Assembly: GCA_030426345.1 (NCBI GenBank) | Contig: JAUHYU010000012.1 | Location: 1 to 64,000, forward strand | Source of the DNA: Bacteroidia bacterium | GTDB lineage: Bacteria > Bacteroidota > Bacteroidia > Cytophagales > Cyclobacteriaceae | Direction: 5' to 3' | Length of the DNA stretch: 64,000 nt | In this document: piece after piece, positions 1 through 9,782 of the stretch | Numbering within the stretch: position 1 is the stretch's first letter | How the letters are laid out: each line of letters opens with the position of its first letter | The notes under the pieces: generated by a model | Seen by the model: only the letters and a program-made list of their open reading frames with translations | What the model was told of the DNA's origin: nothing | Databases searched by the model: none | Program-made: the position numbers and the translations under genes

Positions 1-65
1 TAATAATCAAATATCATTCATGCCTAGCTTAGTCAGGGCTGTTGTTTCAACATACCCTATGTCTT

Positions 66-1253
66 TTACAAATAAGATCTGTTGATTGGGAATTTGGACC
101 TGTTTCTCCATTTGAAATGGGACTTGCATTTTAATGGATTATTTGTGATCTTTTTGGTGCGAAATATCATTGTGATTTCATGGGCACCTGCAGCATTCGT
201 TTTTAGGGGGGATATTCCATAATCAAAACTATATACTATGGACATGGTATAATCGTATGATTTTCTGTTAGATTTATTTTTGCCATCGAATATGCCATCG
301 AATTCGATCCCCAATTGGGAAGTAATGGCATCCCAGCTGATTTCAGGTTTTTCCACTTTTGCAAATAATGGTACAGCCCTAAGGCCTGTGCCCAATATTA
401 GCGTCAGGTCGGCACCACTCGTGTAGCCCTTGACATCCTGCCTGTTGCCAGCTTTATTATCCTTTAATATTCCATGGGCATAGTTCAACCCAATAATAAA
501 CTGTTCATTATCTCCTTGTTTCATGTACATGCTTTCTATGCGTAAAGAACGGGGCTTATTGACAAAATTAGTTTCCCACCCACCATGAAATGTCCATTTC
601 GTGTACATCTTTTCAATTTCGTCGGTATAATCGGAAATGGTAATGGATTGATTGGGTCTTGTGAGGTGATGTGCCGCAATCCCAAACCAAAACTGACGCC
701 CACTTAGTACAGAGCCAACGGAGATGTCTGAAAATTGTACGGATTCCCCTAAAATATTTGCAAAATCCTCTCTTGTGCTACCCCCAGAAACCAACTGGTC
801 TTCAAACTCAAGAGTGCTGAATTCATCGCCGATTTTTCTCGTGAAGTACCCGTATTGCACCCCGCTGCGTATGAGCCACCTTGTCTCGTCTTTGCTATTG
901 GTGCTGTTTGCGCCTAGATGTATCTCGATAGACCCGGCAATATTGAAGTTGGTGGTTTTCAAAGGCAAATTTACCCCAGCATCGTCTTTAATGGCCAGTA
1001 CGCCCAATCCAAAAGCAGCATTGTAATTTTGGGTGGGAATAAAAAAATCACCGGAAATAAACTGGCTGGTCAAATTCGTGATGTTTGGCCATTGAGTGCG
1101 ATAGCCCATCATTACCCTGCTAGCCCTACTGGCTCCGGATAATGCTGGATTCAGATACACAGGATTGTTATAAAATTGCGTGAAATGTGGGTCCTGTGCT
1201 GAGGCAATCAGGGAAAAGAAAATACATAATATTGTTAAATAAAGATTTCTCAT
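66..1253 (-). CDS. PorP/SprF-family type IX secretion membrane protein
   Basis: About 395 residues. The start at 1253 is preferred over an in-frame ATG 45 bases upstream because it begins directly with a signal peptide (MRNLYLTILCIFFSLIASAQ) and leaves a 4-base gap to the preceding gene. The mature protein opens with QDPHFTQFYNNPVYLNPALSG, the hallmark of PorP/SprF proteins, followed by an outer-membrane beta-barrel-like sequence. Family members sit in the outer membrane and work with type IX secretion, usually beside one giant adhesin-like substrate. Here the partner is the PKD protein immediately upstream in the same operon, so it probably helps export or anchor that protein. A roughly 30-residue basic tail after the expected barrel end is unusual. 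Family call is secure; the specific partner is inferred from order. Confidence 0.9.
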   Translation of the reverse strand: MRNLYLTILCIFFSLIASAQDPHFTQFYNNPVYLNPALSGASRASRVMMGYRTQWPNITNLTSQFISGDFFIPTQNYNAAFGLGVLAIKDDAGVNLPLKTTNFNIAGSIEIHLGANSTNSKDETRWLIRSGVQYGYFTRKIGDEFSTLEFEDQLVSGGSTREDFANILGESVQFSDISVGSVLSGRQFWFGIAAHHLTRPNQSITISDYTDEIEKMYTKWTFHGGWETNFVNKPRSLRIESMYMKQGDNEQFIIGLNYAHGILKDNKAGNRQDVKGYTSGADLTLILGTGLRAVPLFAKVEKPEISWDAITSQLGIEFDGIFDGKNKSNRKSYDYTMSIVYSFDYGISPLKTNAAGAHEITMIFRTKKITNNPLKCKSHFKWRNRSKFPINRSYL

Positions 1254-1257
1254 AAGC

Positions 1258-4200
1258 CTAATGTTTGAGCAAGACCTCTTCCGGTGAAAATTTTCCACCT
1301 CCGTTAAATTTGCATTGGAATGAAACTACCACCAAATAAACATCTTCGGTATGGCCTTCCCCTTTCCAACCTTCTTCCACATTTTCGCTCCGGAATATCA
1401 ATTCCCCCCATCTGGAATAGACTTCCATTCTATAATCCACTAAAATGTCATTGGCAGTTGCTGGTCTGTAAACATCCAAATTCTGTCGGATGAGAGACCG
1501 CAGTTCATCGTTAAGCCCATCCCCATTTGGGGTAAAAACATTGGGTAGTTTTAGACGCTCATCGCAGGGAACAGGAGCTACATCTACAAACTGGTCAAAA
1601 GACGCTGTGCATCCATATTGCGTTGTTGCAGTCAAAGTGATTTTTTGTGATTGAATGATATCCGAATAGTTGAACAGGGTCAGGTTTCCCTGAATATCAT
1701 ATGCTTCAACTTGGCTGCCATCCGGTAAAGACCATTCAAAGATGCCATTTCCATATAAGGGGAATTGCGTAAGGTTGTCTACCGCTACTTCCAATGGGGT
1801 GTCATTTTCATTTGAACTAACCACCATCATTTCAAAATATGGATTTGCTGCTTGTTGTACATTGATTTGACGGGAAATAGAATCTGCACAGGCTAGTTCG
1901 TTTTGGGCTATCATGGTTATGGTATATATCCCAGGGCTCGTATAGACAGGAGCGGGTGATTCGTCCCCATACACAACTGCCCCTCCATCTTGAAACCGCC
2001 AATTGAAGTTGCTTGCATTTGATGAATTGTTATGGATTGCGACTTCTACATCAGGGCAAGCATGCTGATTTACTATAAAATCTGCTATGGGAAGTGGGAG
2101 TACCTCTATTGACTTGGTTTTAGAATTGCTACAGCCAGTGATTTGGTCCGTTACCACCAAAGCCACCTTGTAGTTGCCTCCTGAATTGTAGGATAGAGCA
2201 GGAGGTATTGCTCCTACAAACAATGAATCAGCCCCAACTCCTTCAAAGCTCCAAACGCTCCCAGTTGTTTGTGATGAGGTATTTGTAAATATTACTTCCT
2301 GATCTACACAAATCCGGCCATCGCCCATGAAATCCACTTCTGGGCTTGGGGAGACAGTAATCTGTTGGGTAAAGCTATCTTGATGGCATCCATTCTGAAC
2401 CATCAGTTTTACATCGTACGTTCCTGCATTCTCGTAAATATGACTTTGGGTAATTCCTTCAGAACTTGTATTGCCGCGCTGATCTCCCCAATCCCAGGTA
2501 ATTGCATTAAACCCGACCTGGTTGCTGGTGAAATTTACGTTTAGTGGAGCGCAGCCCTGATTTTTATCCATATTGAAAAATGCCTCTACATTGATGGAAG
2601 TAACTGTAACAGATCTGGTAAGTATATCTGACCCACATGCATTGATGGAAGTCAGGGTAACCAGATAGGTAGTATCACTAAATCCTGTATAAGGAAAAGC
2701 ATGATTGATGGTGCCATCTAGATTTGTTGTGATTGTAGGGGTGCCATCTCCAAAATCCCAAATAAAGGATTCTGGCTCGCCAAGACTATAGTTGTTGATT
2801 TGCAATGGGAAATCTGCGCATATTTCATCTTTTTCAAATATAAATTTAGAGGTGGGCAGGGGCTTCACCCACAACGTGTCTTGGAGTATTTGGCCCGCAC
2901 ATGTGCCTACGTCACTCATTACTTGTAATGCGACCACATACGAGGTATCCGAAAGAATCCCGGGCATAAAATTGATTTGTGAAGGATTTTCCAGCAAGCT
3001 CTGCTCCCCATTGCCAAAATCCCAATTGTAAGTCAGGTAGTTTCCTGTGCTTTGATTATCGAAATCCACGGATAGCGGTCCGCATTGATCACCTGGAGAA
3101 ATGGACATATCAAACTTGGCTTCGATTGGCTCGACAATCTCAATTTGTCGGATGACTTGAGAAGTACATAGATTGCTGTCTATGCTTGTGCTGAGGGTCA
3201 AATCAAAAATGCCGACTGTGTCGTAAATATGTATTTCATTGGTGCCAGATCCGGGATGTGAGCCATCGCCAAAGTCCCAGCTGTGGACCAAATTAGTTCC
3301 TGGTGGTACTGGGGTTGTATTGGTAAAATCAACTTCTACTCCTTTACATTGTTTTGGGGAGAAATCGAAGTTTGGAACGATCTCAGGGAGATATTTTACC
3401 TCCAGGGTATTCGATTTTACCTGACAAAGTGATTTTGTTGCCTCTACATGATATGCACCGACTTCGGTTGTGTAATAGGTGCTATCCATCTCTCCGAGAA
3501 TGGGATTTCCATCCTTAAACCATTGGTATAGAACATTCTCTTCAATATCAAATTTTATGTCTACATCAATTGGAACTCCGTGGCATAGCAAAATGTCATC
3601 ATTAGTTCTGATTGACGGGGTTGGGCCTTTTGTGAAGGATAAGAAAATCCCGTTGGATATTTTACTGCACCCATACTGGGTTACCTCAACTGTATATATT
3701 CCTAACTTTGTCGCCTCATAAGTGGAACTGTTTGAATCGGGAATTGTCATCGAGTCGAGTTGCCACTCATAGCTGAATGCAGTACCGGTATTGGCTGTTA
3801 TCAGCACAATGTCGCCCTGACAGGCCGACAAGGAATCCTTGTTCGAGATCACAGCATCAGGAAATCCATTGACTTTAATTGCTTTGGAATCTACGCTTTT
3901 ACCACAATCATTGAAAACTTCAATCGATACGTCATAGGTTCCTATGGGCAAGAAGAAGGGATTGGGCTCCAATATGGAAAGATCTTCTGCAATGGAAGGG
4001 TCCGCTGTGCCATTAATGCCTTTTACAATCCAGTTGAAATCATCAGCTGGCCCGCTTAGGGTTGCTTGCAATGCAATCATATCTCCCTCACAAAAATTCT
4101 CATCCATCTCAATTTTTGGTTGGGCAGGGGCACTACTGAGATTTACCCTGATGCAGCTACTAACACTTCCACATGCATTGGTCACTGTTTGTTGGATGAT

Positions 4201-5916
4201 ATAACTGCCGCCATTTGAAAAAGTAATGATTTCATTTGGATTGTCTGATGTGGCTTGTCCATTTTGAAAAACATATCCATCGTTTTCCGAAATTACTTTC
4301 CATGAATATTTCTCGTCACAAGTTTCCAAATTGTCATCGATATTCAGGGCAAGGGAAATTGGAGGGCAAATGCCGTCTGGCAAAATCAGCTCAACGGCAT
4401 TGTCACCACATTCTGGTGTGGAAGTCGCACTTGCTCCATCCACGTCCATTGTAAATAATGAAATCGGTTGTGCATCACATATTATTATGGTATTTGTGGT
4501 TGCTGAAGTACCACATGAATTGCTTGCTGTCAGCACGACATTATACTCCCCCGCATTGGTATATTGGTGCATTGCTGGGGAATTATTGAGCGTTTCTTGT
4601 GTGTTGCCATCACCAAAATCCCACTCATATTTGGTGTTGCTATTGCAGTTGCTGTTAAACCCTGCAACGGTTTTATTTATAAATGTTGCGTTTTGATTTA
4701 TACATAATGTGTCATTTTGCAATTCAAACTCGGCAACAGGAGGAGTATAAACTTCAATAGCTGAAGTGCTGAACGGGGTGGATTTACAGCCATTTGTAGC
4801 TATTATCTCAAAAGTGAAGGCATTTCCTGGCAGACCGCACGAAGTAGTATTGTAAACATGGGTAAAACTTGCGGGTGGTGGGTGGTTGACTGTTTGCAAA
4901 CCGGAACCGTCCCCGGGGTCAATTTGATAAATAGTGCTAGAATGATTGCTTTCAAATCCGGTAATTGGAAATGTCAGGGACAATGGACTACAACCAATGG
5001 AGTTTCCTGGATTTCCTCCACCAACTGAGGGATTTGAAATATTAACTACGTTATATTTCTTGCTGGCAATGCAACCATTCGGGCCAGTGGCATTATAAGT
5101 AATTTCAAATATCCCCAAATCGGTATATGTATGTGAAGATGGTGGCGCAGTACCATTATAATCTGTAGTTCCGTCACCCCAATTTACCTTGTAGTTCGTC
5201 ACAGCCGTACTGGTTTTGTCTAGGAAAGTAATGTCAAATCCGGGAGTATTGGATGTTGCATTTTCGCAGTTTTTAAACGCTTCAATAGGAAAACCAAAAT
5301 CATCATTGAGGGCTATAATCGGTCTCTCCTTCACTGATATCTGTTTTGTAATATTGCTCGTACAACTACCTTCTGTCGTAATGGTCAAGGTGACGTCGAG
5401 ATCGGCTGTGCCATCCCCAAAAGCGGGGAGTGAAGCTGTTGGGTTCTTATCTTTGGATGTATTTCCGTTGCCAAAATCCCACAAATAGCTCAGGTTATTA
5501 CCAGGAGTGGACTCATCGGTAAATTGGATCGGGTCATTCGAGCATGGCGGATTATTGTTATCAGATCCAAAGGAGAACTCTGCCATGGCAACTTCGGTTA
5601 TTTCGATGCTTTTTGAGAAATCATTGCTGCAACCGCTCGGATCGGTTCGCCGAAGCGTAATGTTTTTTGTGCCAGGGGTGCTAAACGTCAATGAATATGG
5701 AGCGGTAGTTAGTGTTTTACTATCAGCTGTAAATTGAAATGTACCCCCATCGGAGGAAGAAGATATATTTGTAAAAGTCACTGTTCCATCCACGCACAAA
5801 GATCCCGTTACTTCAAAATCCAGATTACTAGGACATTGGGCTATAGCTTGTACGCTGATAAACAATGACAAGAAAATCATTGAGATATAAATGCCATATC
5901 CAAATATTCTAATCAT
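1258..5916 (-). CDS. Giant PKD-repeat surface protein with type B T9SS sorting domain
   Basis: 1552 residues with an N-terminal signal segment (hydrophobic to about residue 27). The body is an array of PKD/Ig-like domains, shown by recurring W-D-F-G-D/N-G motifs (for example YLWDFGNGN, YEWDFGDGN, HSWDFGDGS, YNWDFGNGE, FIWDFGDGT, ITWDWGD) each followed by a Y-x-x-x-G-x-Y/F strand. The last 100 residues carry LPNVFTPNGDGLND and YSRWGELIFRS, the gliding-motility-associated C-terminal domain used as a type B sorting signal for type IX secretion. It is probably a secreted or cell-surface adhesin. The PorP-like gene follows 4 bases later on the same strand, the usual pairing. The ligand is unknown. 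Some central domains have degenerate PKD motifs (SVWSFEG, FNWRFQDGG). Confidence 0.92.
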   Translation of the reverse strand: MIRIFGYGIYISMIFLSLFISVQAIAQCPSNLDFEVTGSLCVDGTVTFTNISSSSDGGTFQFTADSKTLTTAPYSLTFSTPGTKNITLRRTDPSGCSNDFSKSIEITEVAMAEFSFGSDNNNPPCSNDPIQFTDESTPGNNLSYLWDFGNGNTSKDKNPTASLPAFGDGTADLDVTLTITTEGSCTSNITKQISVKERPIIALNDDFGFPIEAFKNCENATSNTPGFDITFLDKTSTAVTNYKVNWGDGTTDYNGTAPPSSHTYTDLGIFEITYNATGPNGCIASKKYNVVNISNPSVGGGNPGNSIGCSPLSLTFPITGFESNHSSTIYQIDPGDGSGLQTVNHPPPASFTHVYNTTSCGLPGNAFTFEIIATNGCKSTPFSTSAIEVYTPPVAEFELQNDTLCINQNATFINKTVAGFNSNCNSNTKYEWDFGDGNTQETLNNSPAMHQYTNAGEYNVVLTASNSCGTSATTNTIIICDAQPISLFTMDVDGASATSTPECGDNAVELILPDGICPPISLALNIDDNLETCDEKYSWKVISENDGYVFQNGQATSDNPNEIITFSNGGSYIIQQTVTNACGSVSSCIRVNLSSAPAQPKIEMDENFCEGDMIALQATLSGPADDFNWIVKGINGTADPSIAEDLSILEPNPFFLPIGTYDVSIEVFNDCGKSVDSKAIKVNGFPDAVISNKDSLSACQGDIVLITANTGTAFSYEWQLDSMTIPDSNSSTYEATKLGIYTVEVTQYGCSKISNGIFLSFTKGPTPSIRTNDDILLCHGVPIDVDIKFDIEENVLYQWFKDGNPILGEMDSTYYTTEVGAYHVEATKSLCQVKSNTLEVKYLPEIVPNFDFSPKQCKGVEVDFTNTTPVPPGTNLVHSWDFGDGSHPGSGTNEIHIYDTVGIFDLTLSTSIDSNLCTSQVIRQIEIVEPIEAKFDMSISPGDQCGPLSVDFDNQSTGNYLTYNWDFGNGEQSLLENPSQINFMPGILSDTSYVVALQVMSDVGTCAGQILQDTLWVKPLPTSKFIFEKDEICADFPLQINNYSLGEPESFIWDFGDGTPTITTNLDGTINHAFPYTGFSDTTYLVTLTSINACGSDILTRSVTVTSINVEAFFNMDKNQGCAPLNVNFTSNQVGFNAITWDWGDQRGNTSSEGITQSHIYENAGTYDVKLMVQNGCHQDSFTQQITVSPSPEVDFMGDGRICVDQEVIFTNTSSQTTGSVWSFEGVGADSLFVGAIPPALSYNSGGNYKVALVVTDQITGCSNSKTKSIEVLPLPIADFIVNQHACPDVEVAIHNNSSNASNFNWRFQDGGAVVYGDESPAPVYTSPGIYTITMIAQNELACADSISRQINVQQAANPYFEMMVVSSNENDTPLEVAVDNLTQFPLYGNGIFEWSLPDGSQVEAYDIQGNLTLFNYSDIIQSQKITLTATTQYGCTASFDQFVDVAPVPCDERLKLPNVFTPNGDGLNDELRSLIRQNLDVYRPATANDILVDYRMEVYSRWGELIFRSENVEEGWKGEGHTEDVYLVVVSFQCKFNGGGKFSPEEVLLKH

Positions 5917-6375
5917 TTCGATTTAGTCTTCTTAGGGTCTGAATGTTTTCCAGGAAACGCATTTAAGTTGCATCTTATAGTTGGCAATGGTTATTTCTTT
6001 TTTCGAGATATATGAGTAGTAGTATAATTTTTTACTTAGCTGCTTACATGATCCCGCCTTCAACAAAAATGCCACAACTTATTTGGGCTGTAGCCTGAGT
6101 GTTTGATAAGTCGAGCAATACACACGATTCGGAATACTACTGATATTTTGGAGAGGCAGATAAGAAGTTCTCCTGTTGTCTTTCCTAATGGGTGTCTCAT
6201 TTCTAATGTGATAATATACATAAATCCTTTCTAACCTGACAATGATGACATGGATTTCAAGCATAATCCTTAACCTAAAATGATATAACCCTTTAAAGAC
6301 TTTTTTTACGTGTTCCCTCCATGGAAAAACGATGCTTTTCTTCGGTTAATTCATTGGTTATGGTTGAAAAGGTTT
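5917..6375 (-). other. Intergenic region, no supported gene
   Basis: Roughly 460 bases between the PKD gene start and the Fe-S protein end. A 61-codon open frame at 6079-6264 has no recognisable domain, no hydrophobic pattern of a secreted peptide and no start context, so it is not called. One copy of the dispersed CATGGATTT 9-mer lies at 6249-6257. The promoter of the PKD/PorP operon must lie here but no clear TAnnTTTG element was identified. Confidence 0.5.
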
Positions 6376-6600
6376 TTAGGTGTTTTCATCTGCCTGAAAC
6401 GACAATGCGCCTGATGGGCATCTCTTTACCTGAGCAATAATTTCTTGTTTGTTGGCTCCATCCATGGAAATCCAAGGCTTTCTTCTTGGGTCAAAAACCA
6501 TTGGCAATCCATGAAAACAAATAGCAGAGTGGATGCATTTGTGTGGTTGCCATTTTACAATCAAGTCGTCTTTCTGATAGGTTTTGGTAACGTTTTTCAT
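6376..6600 (-). CDS. YjdI-type (4Fe-4S) mono-cluster protein
   Basis: 74 residues. Cysteines at about 22, 28 and 61 lie in HKCIHSAIC and RCPSGAL, the pattern of the divergent single-cluster ferredoxin family Fer4_19 (E. coli YjdI). The family motif CxHxxxC followed by CPSGAL is present, as is the usual FDPxxxPWI segment in the middle. The protein is cytosolic and probably binds one iron-sulfur cluster; its physiological partner is not known in general. It is preceded by the glycosylase gene on the same strand (43-base gap), which may only reflect co-transcription. Family call is good; the exact function is open. Confidence 0.85.
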   Translation of the reverse strand: MKNVTKTYQKDDLIVKWQPHKCIHSAICFHGLPMVFDPRRKPWISMDGANKQEIIAQVKRCPSGALSFQADENT

Positions 6601-6643
6601 GGCTTAGGAGTTTTAGGTAAATAACTGAACAATATACTAATTG

Positions 6644-7318
6644 TTATGCAGAGTCATGGACTGCCCGCACATATTCGTCGATAAATTCAGCCTTCCGCTT
6701 GAGCCGGTACTGCATCACCCATCGCGGATGTGGCAATGGCTTGATGTCATCGAACAGCTGATACTTTTTGTTGAGGTATTGGAGGTATTTTACGTTCTTG
6801 CCCTTTCCCATACTGAAAGCCACTTTTGGGATAGCCCCCATTTCAATCTGTTGTTTTAGCGACTTTACCATATAAGGTTCCAAAAAATCACGTACCTCGG
6901 GAATGTCGTAATAATTGAGGTTGACGCCGTCTTTCACAAAACCCAAAGGGGACACGCTGGTGAAAAACACATTGGCATAAAAGGCCTCTACGCCGCCAAA
7001 AGCTTCAATGACTTCATAGACAAATACAGAGGAAAGTTCCTGCCTTTTGTCCAGGGCATTGGGAATGCCGCATGGGTTTTCCAGCCTTATTGGGTCTGTA
7101 AAAGGGACTCCGGTGATACCGGCACCAAACCTTCCAGGGTTAATCCCAATCAGGAACAGTCTTGGATTTTGGTCGCTATAATATTTTTGATAAAAAGATC
7201 GAGCGAGGGAATAGGTTTGCTCAACTAGAAAAGGATTAAGTATCTCAACTCCATGAGGGATGGACTTTGGGAAGTCCAACTGATCTATGAAGTTGAAATA
7301 CTTTTCCTGAAAATTCAT
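6644..7318 (-). CDS. SMUG2-like uracil-DNA glycosylase (DUF4918 type)
   Basis: 224 residues. The active-site-like motif GINPGRFGAGITGVPFTDP (about residues 78-96) and the C-terminal PHPRWVMQYR (about residues 197-206, the H-P-x-R loop that inserts into DNA) match the SMUG2 branch of the uracil-DNA glycosylase superfamily, common in Bacteroidetes. It would remove uracil or related damaged bases from DNA as the first step of base excision repair. Its start codon directly abuts the stop of the DUF1015 gene with no spacer, so the two are probably translated from one mRNA with serC and serA. Substrate preference cannot be read from sequence. Confidence 0.82.
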   Translation of the reverse strand: MNFQEKYFNFIDQLDFPKSIPHGVEILNPFLVEQTYSLARSFYQKYYSDQNPRLFLIGINPGRFGAGITGVPFTDPIRLENPCGIPNALDKRQELSSVFVYEVIEAFGGVEAFYANVFFTSVSPLGFVKDGVNLNYYDIPEVRDFLEPYMVKSLKQQIEMGAIPKVAFSMGKGKNVKYLQYLNKKYQLFDDIKPLPHPRWVMQYRLKRKAEFIDEYVRAVHDSA

Positions 7319-8560
7319 TTACTTCAAACTATGCACTACAAGCCCACTTCTGAGTTTAGGCTCAAACCAAGTAGTTTTTGGAGGCATGATCTCGCCGCTA
7401 TCAGCGATATCGATCAGTTGCTTCATGGAAACCGGGTACAATGCAAAGGCAGCTTTCATCTCTCCGCTATCTACGCGTTTTTCCAGTTCGCCAAGACCAC
7501 GAATACCACCGACGAAATCAATCCGTTTATCTGTGCGCAAATCAACAATGCTTAGAATAGGCTCTAAGATTTGTTTAGACAGGATAGTCACATCCAACAC
7601 TCCAATCGGATCATTGTCATCATAAGTGCCTTCTTTGGCTGTTAGTGCATACCAAACTCCTTCCAGATACATACCAAATTCATGGAGTTTAGAGGGTTTT
7701 GCCTGTGTCTTACCCAACAATTTCAGATCAAAGCTTTTTCGCAATTGATCTACAAACTCTTCTTTGGTAAGGCCATTCAAATCTTTGACCACGCGATTGT
7801 AATCAATGATATTGAGTTGATTATCAGGAAAATGAACTGCCAAGAAATAATTGAATGCTTCCTTTCCGGTATAGTTGGGATTTTCTTTGCGCAAGTCCTG
7901 GCCGACTAAAGCTCCGGCGGCAGTTCGGTGATGTCCGTCTGCAACGTAAGTCGATGGCAACTTGGCAAATTCTATAATGATATTTTCAACATTATCTCCC
8001 TTTACCACCCAAAGTTCATGGCGAACACCGTCTTCAGCAGTGAAATCATATTCCGCTTCATTGGCTACGATTCCGTTCACGATTTGATCTAAAGCATCAG
8101 CCGCAGGATAAGCAAAAAACACAGGCTCAGCATTCATTTCTGAAACACGTACATGTTTTATTCTATCCGCTTCCTTGTCTGGTCTGGTCAGTTCATGTTT
8201 CTTGATCACATTGTTAAAATAATCATCAATCGCCGCAGCAGCTACGATCCCTGCCTGCGACTGGCCATTCATGGTCAATCGATAGATATAAAGACAGTCC
8301 TGATCATCTTGAAACATAACGCCACTTTGCACCAGCGCTTCAAAATTCTCTTTTCCTTTATTATATACTTCAGGAGCGTAAGGATTTTGATCAGCAGGAA
8401 AATCAATTTCCGGCTTTACCACATGCAAAAAAGATGATGGCTTTCCCTCCGCCTCAACTCTTGCTTCTGCAGTATTGATCACATCATACGGCCTGCTGGC
8501 AACTTCTTTCACTTTGTCTTTGGAGGGTCTCCACCCTCTAAATGCTTTGATTATAGCCAT
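7319..8560 (-). CDS. DUF1015 family protein
   Basis: 413 residues spanning the full DUF1015 family. It starts MAIIKAFRGWRPSKDKVKEVASRPYDVI, and contains the family block VADGHHRTAAG (about residues 208-218), in which the paired histidines look like a catalytic or metal site. Biochemical function is not established; the family is a frequent neighbour of serA and serC in Bacteroidetes and other bacteria, which suggests a role in serine or phospho-amino-acid metabolism. Here it lies 26 bases after serA in the serC-serA-DUF1015 order. The start ATG overlaps a copy of the dispersed motif CATGGATTTTT at 8558, on the opposite strand. Confidence 0.85.
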   Translation of the reverse strand: MAIIKAFRGWRPSKDKVKEVASRPYDVINTAEARVEAEGKPSSFLHVVKPEIDFPADQNPYAPEVYNKGKENFEALVQSGVMFQDDQDCLYIYRLTMNGQSQAGIVAAAAIDDYFNNVIKKHELTRPDKEADRIKHVRVSEMNAEPVFFAYPAADALDQIVNGIVANEAEYDFTAEDGVRHELWVVKGDNVENIIIEFAKLPSTYVADGHHRTAAGALVGQDLRKENPNYTGKEAFNYFLAVHFPDNQLNIIDYNRVVKDLNGLTKEEFVDQLRKSFDLKLLGKTQAKPSKLHEFGMYLEGVWYALTAKEGTYDDNDPIGVLDVTILSKQILEPILSIVDLRTDKRIDFVGGIRGLGELEKRVDSGEMKAAFALYPVSMKQLIDIADSGEIMPPKTTWFEPKLRSGLVVHSLK

Positions 8561-8586
8561 GGATTTTTATATCTTTTTTAAAGAAA

Positions 8587-9762
8587 TTATTTTATAGCGG
8601 GCAATACCCTTGCCATGATCACGCCTTCAATTCCTCTGATTTTTTGTATTTGCGCTTCAGAAATTTCACCATCAATATCTATGATGTTATAAGCAATATC
8701 TCCACGATGTTTGTTGATCATATCAGAAATGTTGATGTTTTCATCTGCCAATACCGAAGTGATGTGCCCTACCATTTTTGGGATGTTTTTATTGGCAATG
8801 ATCAACCTACTGCCACCATTTCTTGGTAAATCTGTATTTGGGAAATTTACGGAGTTTTTGATGTTTCCATTTTCCAAGTAGTCCTTTACCTGAGAAACTG
8901 CCATGAAAGCGCAATTAGATTCTGATTCTGGAGTTGAAGCTCCAAGATGAGGCACGCTAATTACCCCTGGGTGCTTCAGCATATCTTCATCAGGAAAATC
9001 AGTAATGAAAGCACCTACTTTTCCGCTGTCCAAAGCAGCAAACAAATCAGTTTTATTTTCCAGGCCACCACGAGCAAAGTTCATTATGCGCACACCGTCT
9101 TTCATCAAATCAAATTTGGATTTATCCATAAATCCTTTTGTAGAATCCAACAGAGGAATGTGCATGCTGATAAAATCGGCTTCAGTCACCAAACTGTCCA
9201 AGCTAATGGCCTTTTCAACGTTTTTAGAAAGTCCCCATGCAGAGTCAATTGAGATATATGGATCGTAGCCGATCACACGCATGCCAAGTGCTTCTGCAGC
9301 ATTAGACACCAACATACCAATAGCTCCCAAACCAATGACGCCTAAAGTTTTTCCTTGAATTTCCGGACCTACGTAATTGCTCTTTCCACCTTCTACCAAT
9401 TTTGGGACTTCGCTGCCTTTACCAACCAATGTTTTTGCCCATGTAACTCCCTCCACTAAATTTCTACTGGAGATGAGCATTGCTGCGATTACTAATTCTT
9501 TTACCGCATTTGCATTTGCTCCCGGGGTATTGAAAACAACAATTCCTTTATCGGTACATTTTTCTATTGGAATATTATTTACTCCAGCTCCGGCTCGGCC
9601 TATAGCTTTTAGATTTGAAGTAAATTCCATATCGTGCATTTTGGCACTGCGCACCAAAATAGCATCGGGAGAAGAAAATTCTGATGCAACCTCGTAGTCA
9701 TCCATCGGGAATTTTTTCAGTCCGTTGGAGTCAATTTTGTTTAGCGTTTGTATTTGAAACAT
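8587..9762 (-). CDS. serA: D-3-phosphoglycerate dehydrogenase
   Basis: 391 residues, the short class with a C-terminal ACT-type domain. The Rossmann motif GVIGLGAIGMLV lies near residue 147; the substrate/catalytic region includes NFARGG and the catalytic histidine in PHLGAST near residue 280. It oxidises 3-phosphoglycerate to 3-phosphohydroxypyruvate with NAD, the first step of serine synthesis. The last 75 residues (from about LIIANKNIPKMVGHITSVLAD) form a regulatory ACT fold, so serine feedback is likely. It lies 20 bases after serC in the same operon, as expected for consecutive pathway steps. Confidence 0.95.
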   Translation of the reverse strand: MFQIQTLNKIDSNGLKKFPMDDYEVASEFSSPDAILVRSAKMHDMEFTSNLKAIGRAGAGVNNIPIEKCTDKGIVVFNTPGANANAVKELVIAAMLISSRNLVEGVTWAKTLVGKGSEVPKLVEGGKSNYVGPEIQGKTLGVIGLGAIGMLVSNAAEALGMRVIGYDPYISIDSAWGLSKNVEKAISLDSLVTEADFISMHIPLLDSTKGFMDKSKFDLMKDGVRIMNFARGGLENKTDLFAALDSGKVGAFITDFPDEDMLKHPGVISVPHLGASTPESESNCAFMAVSQVKDYLENGNIKNSVNFPNTDLPRNGGSRLIIANKNIPKMVGHITSVLADENINISDMINKHRGDIAYNIIDIDGEISEAQIQKIRGIEGVIMARVLPAIK

Positions 9763-9782
9763 GATAAAATCAGGTCTATTAT

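Noticed and set aside
1258-5916. Internal DNA repeats in the PKD gene (recurrent CCAAAATCCCA-like words)
   Set aside because: These are the codons of the recurring W-D-F-G motif in homologous PKD domains, not a separate repeat element.
6079-6264. 61-codon minus-strand frame upstream of the Fe-S protein
   Set aside because: No domain, signal or conserved-looking motif; surrounding DNA looks like a leader region.
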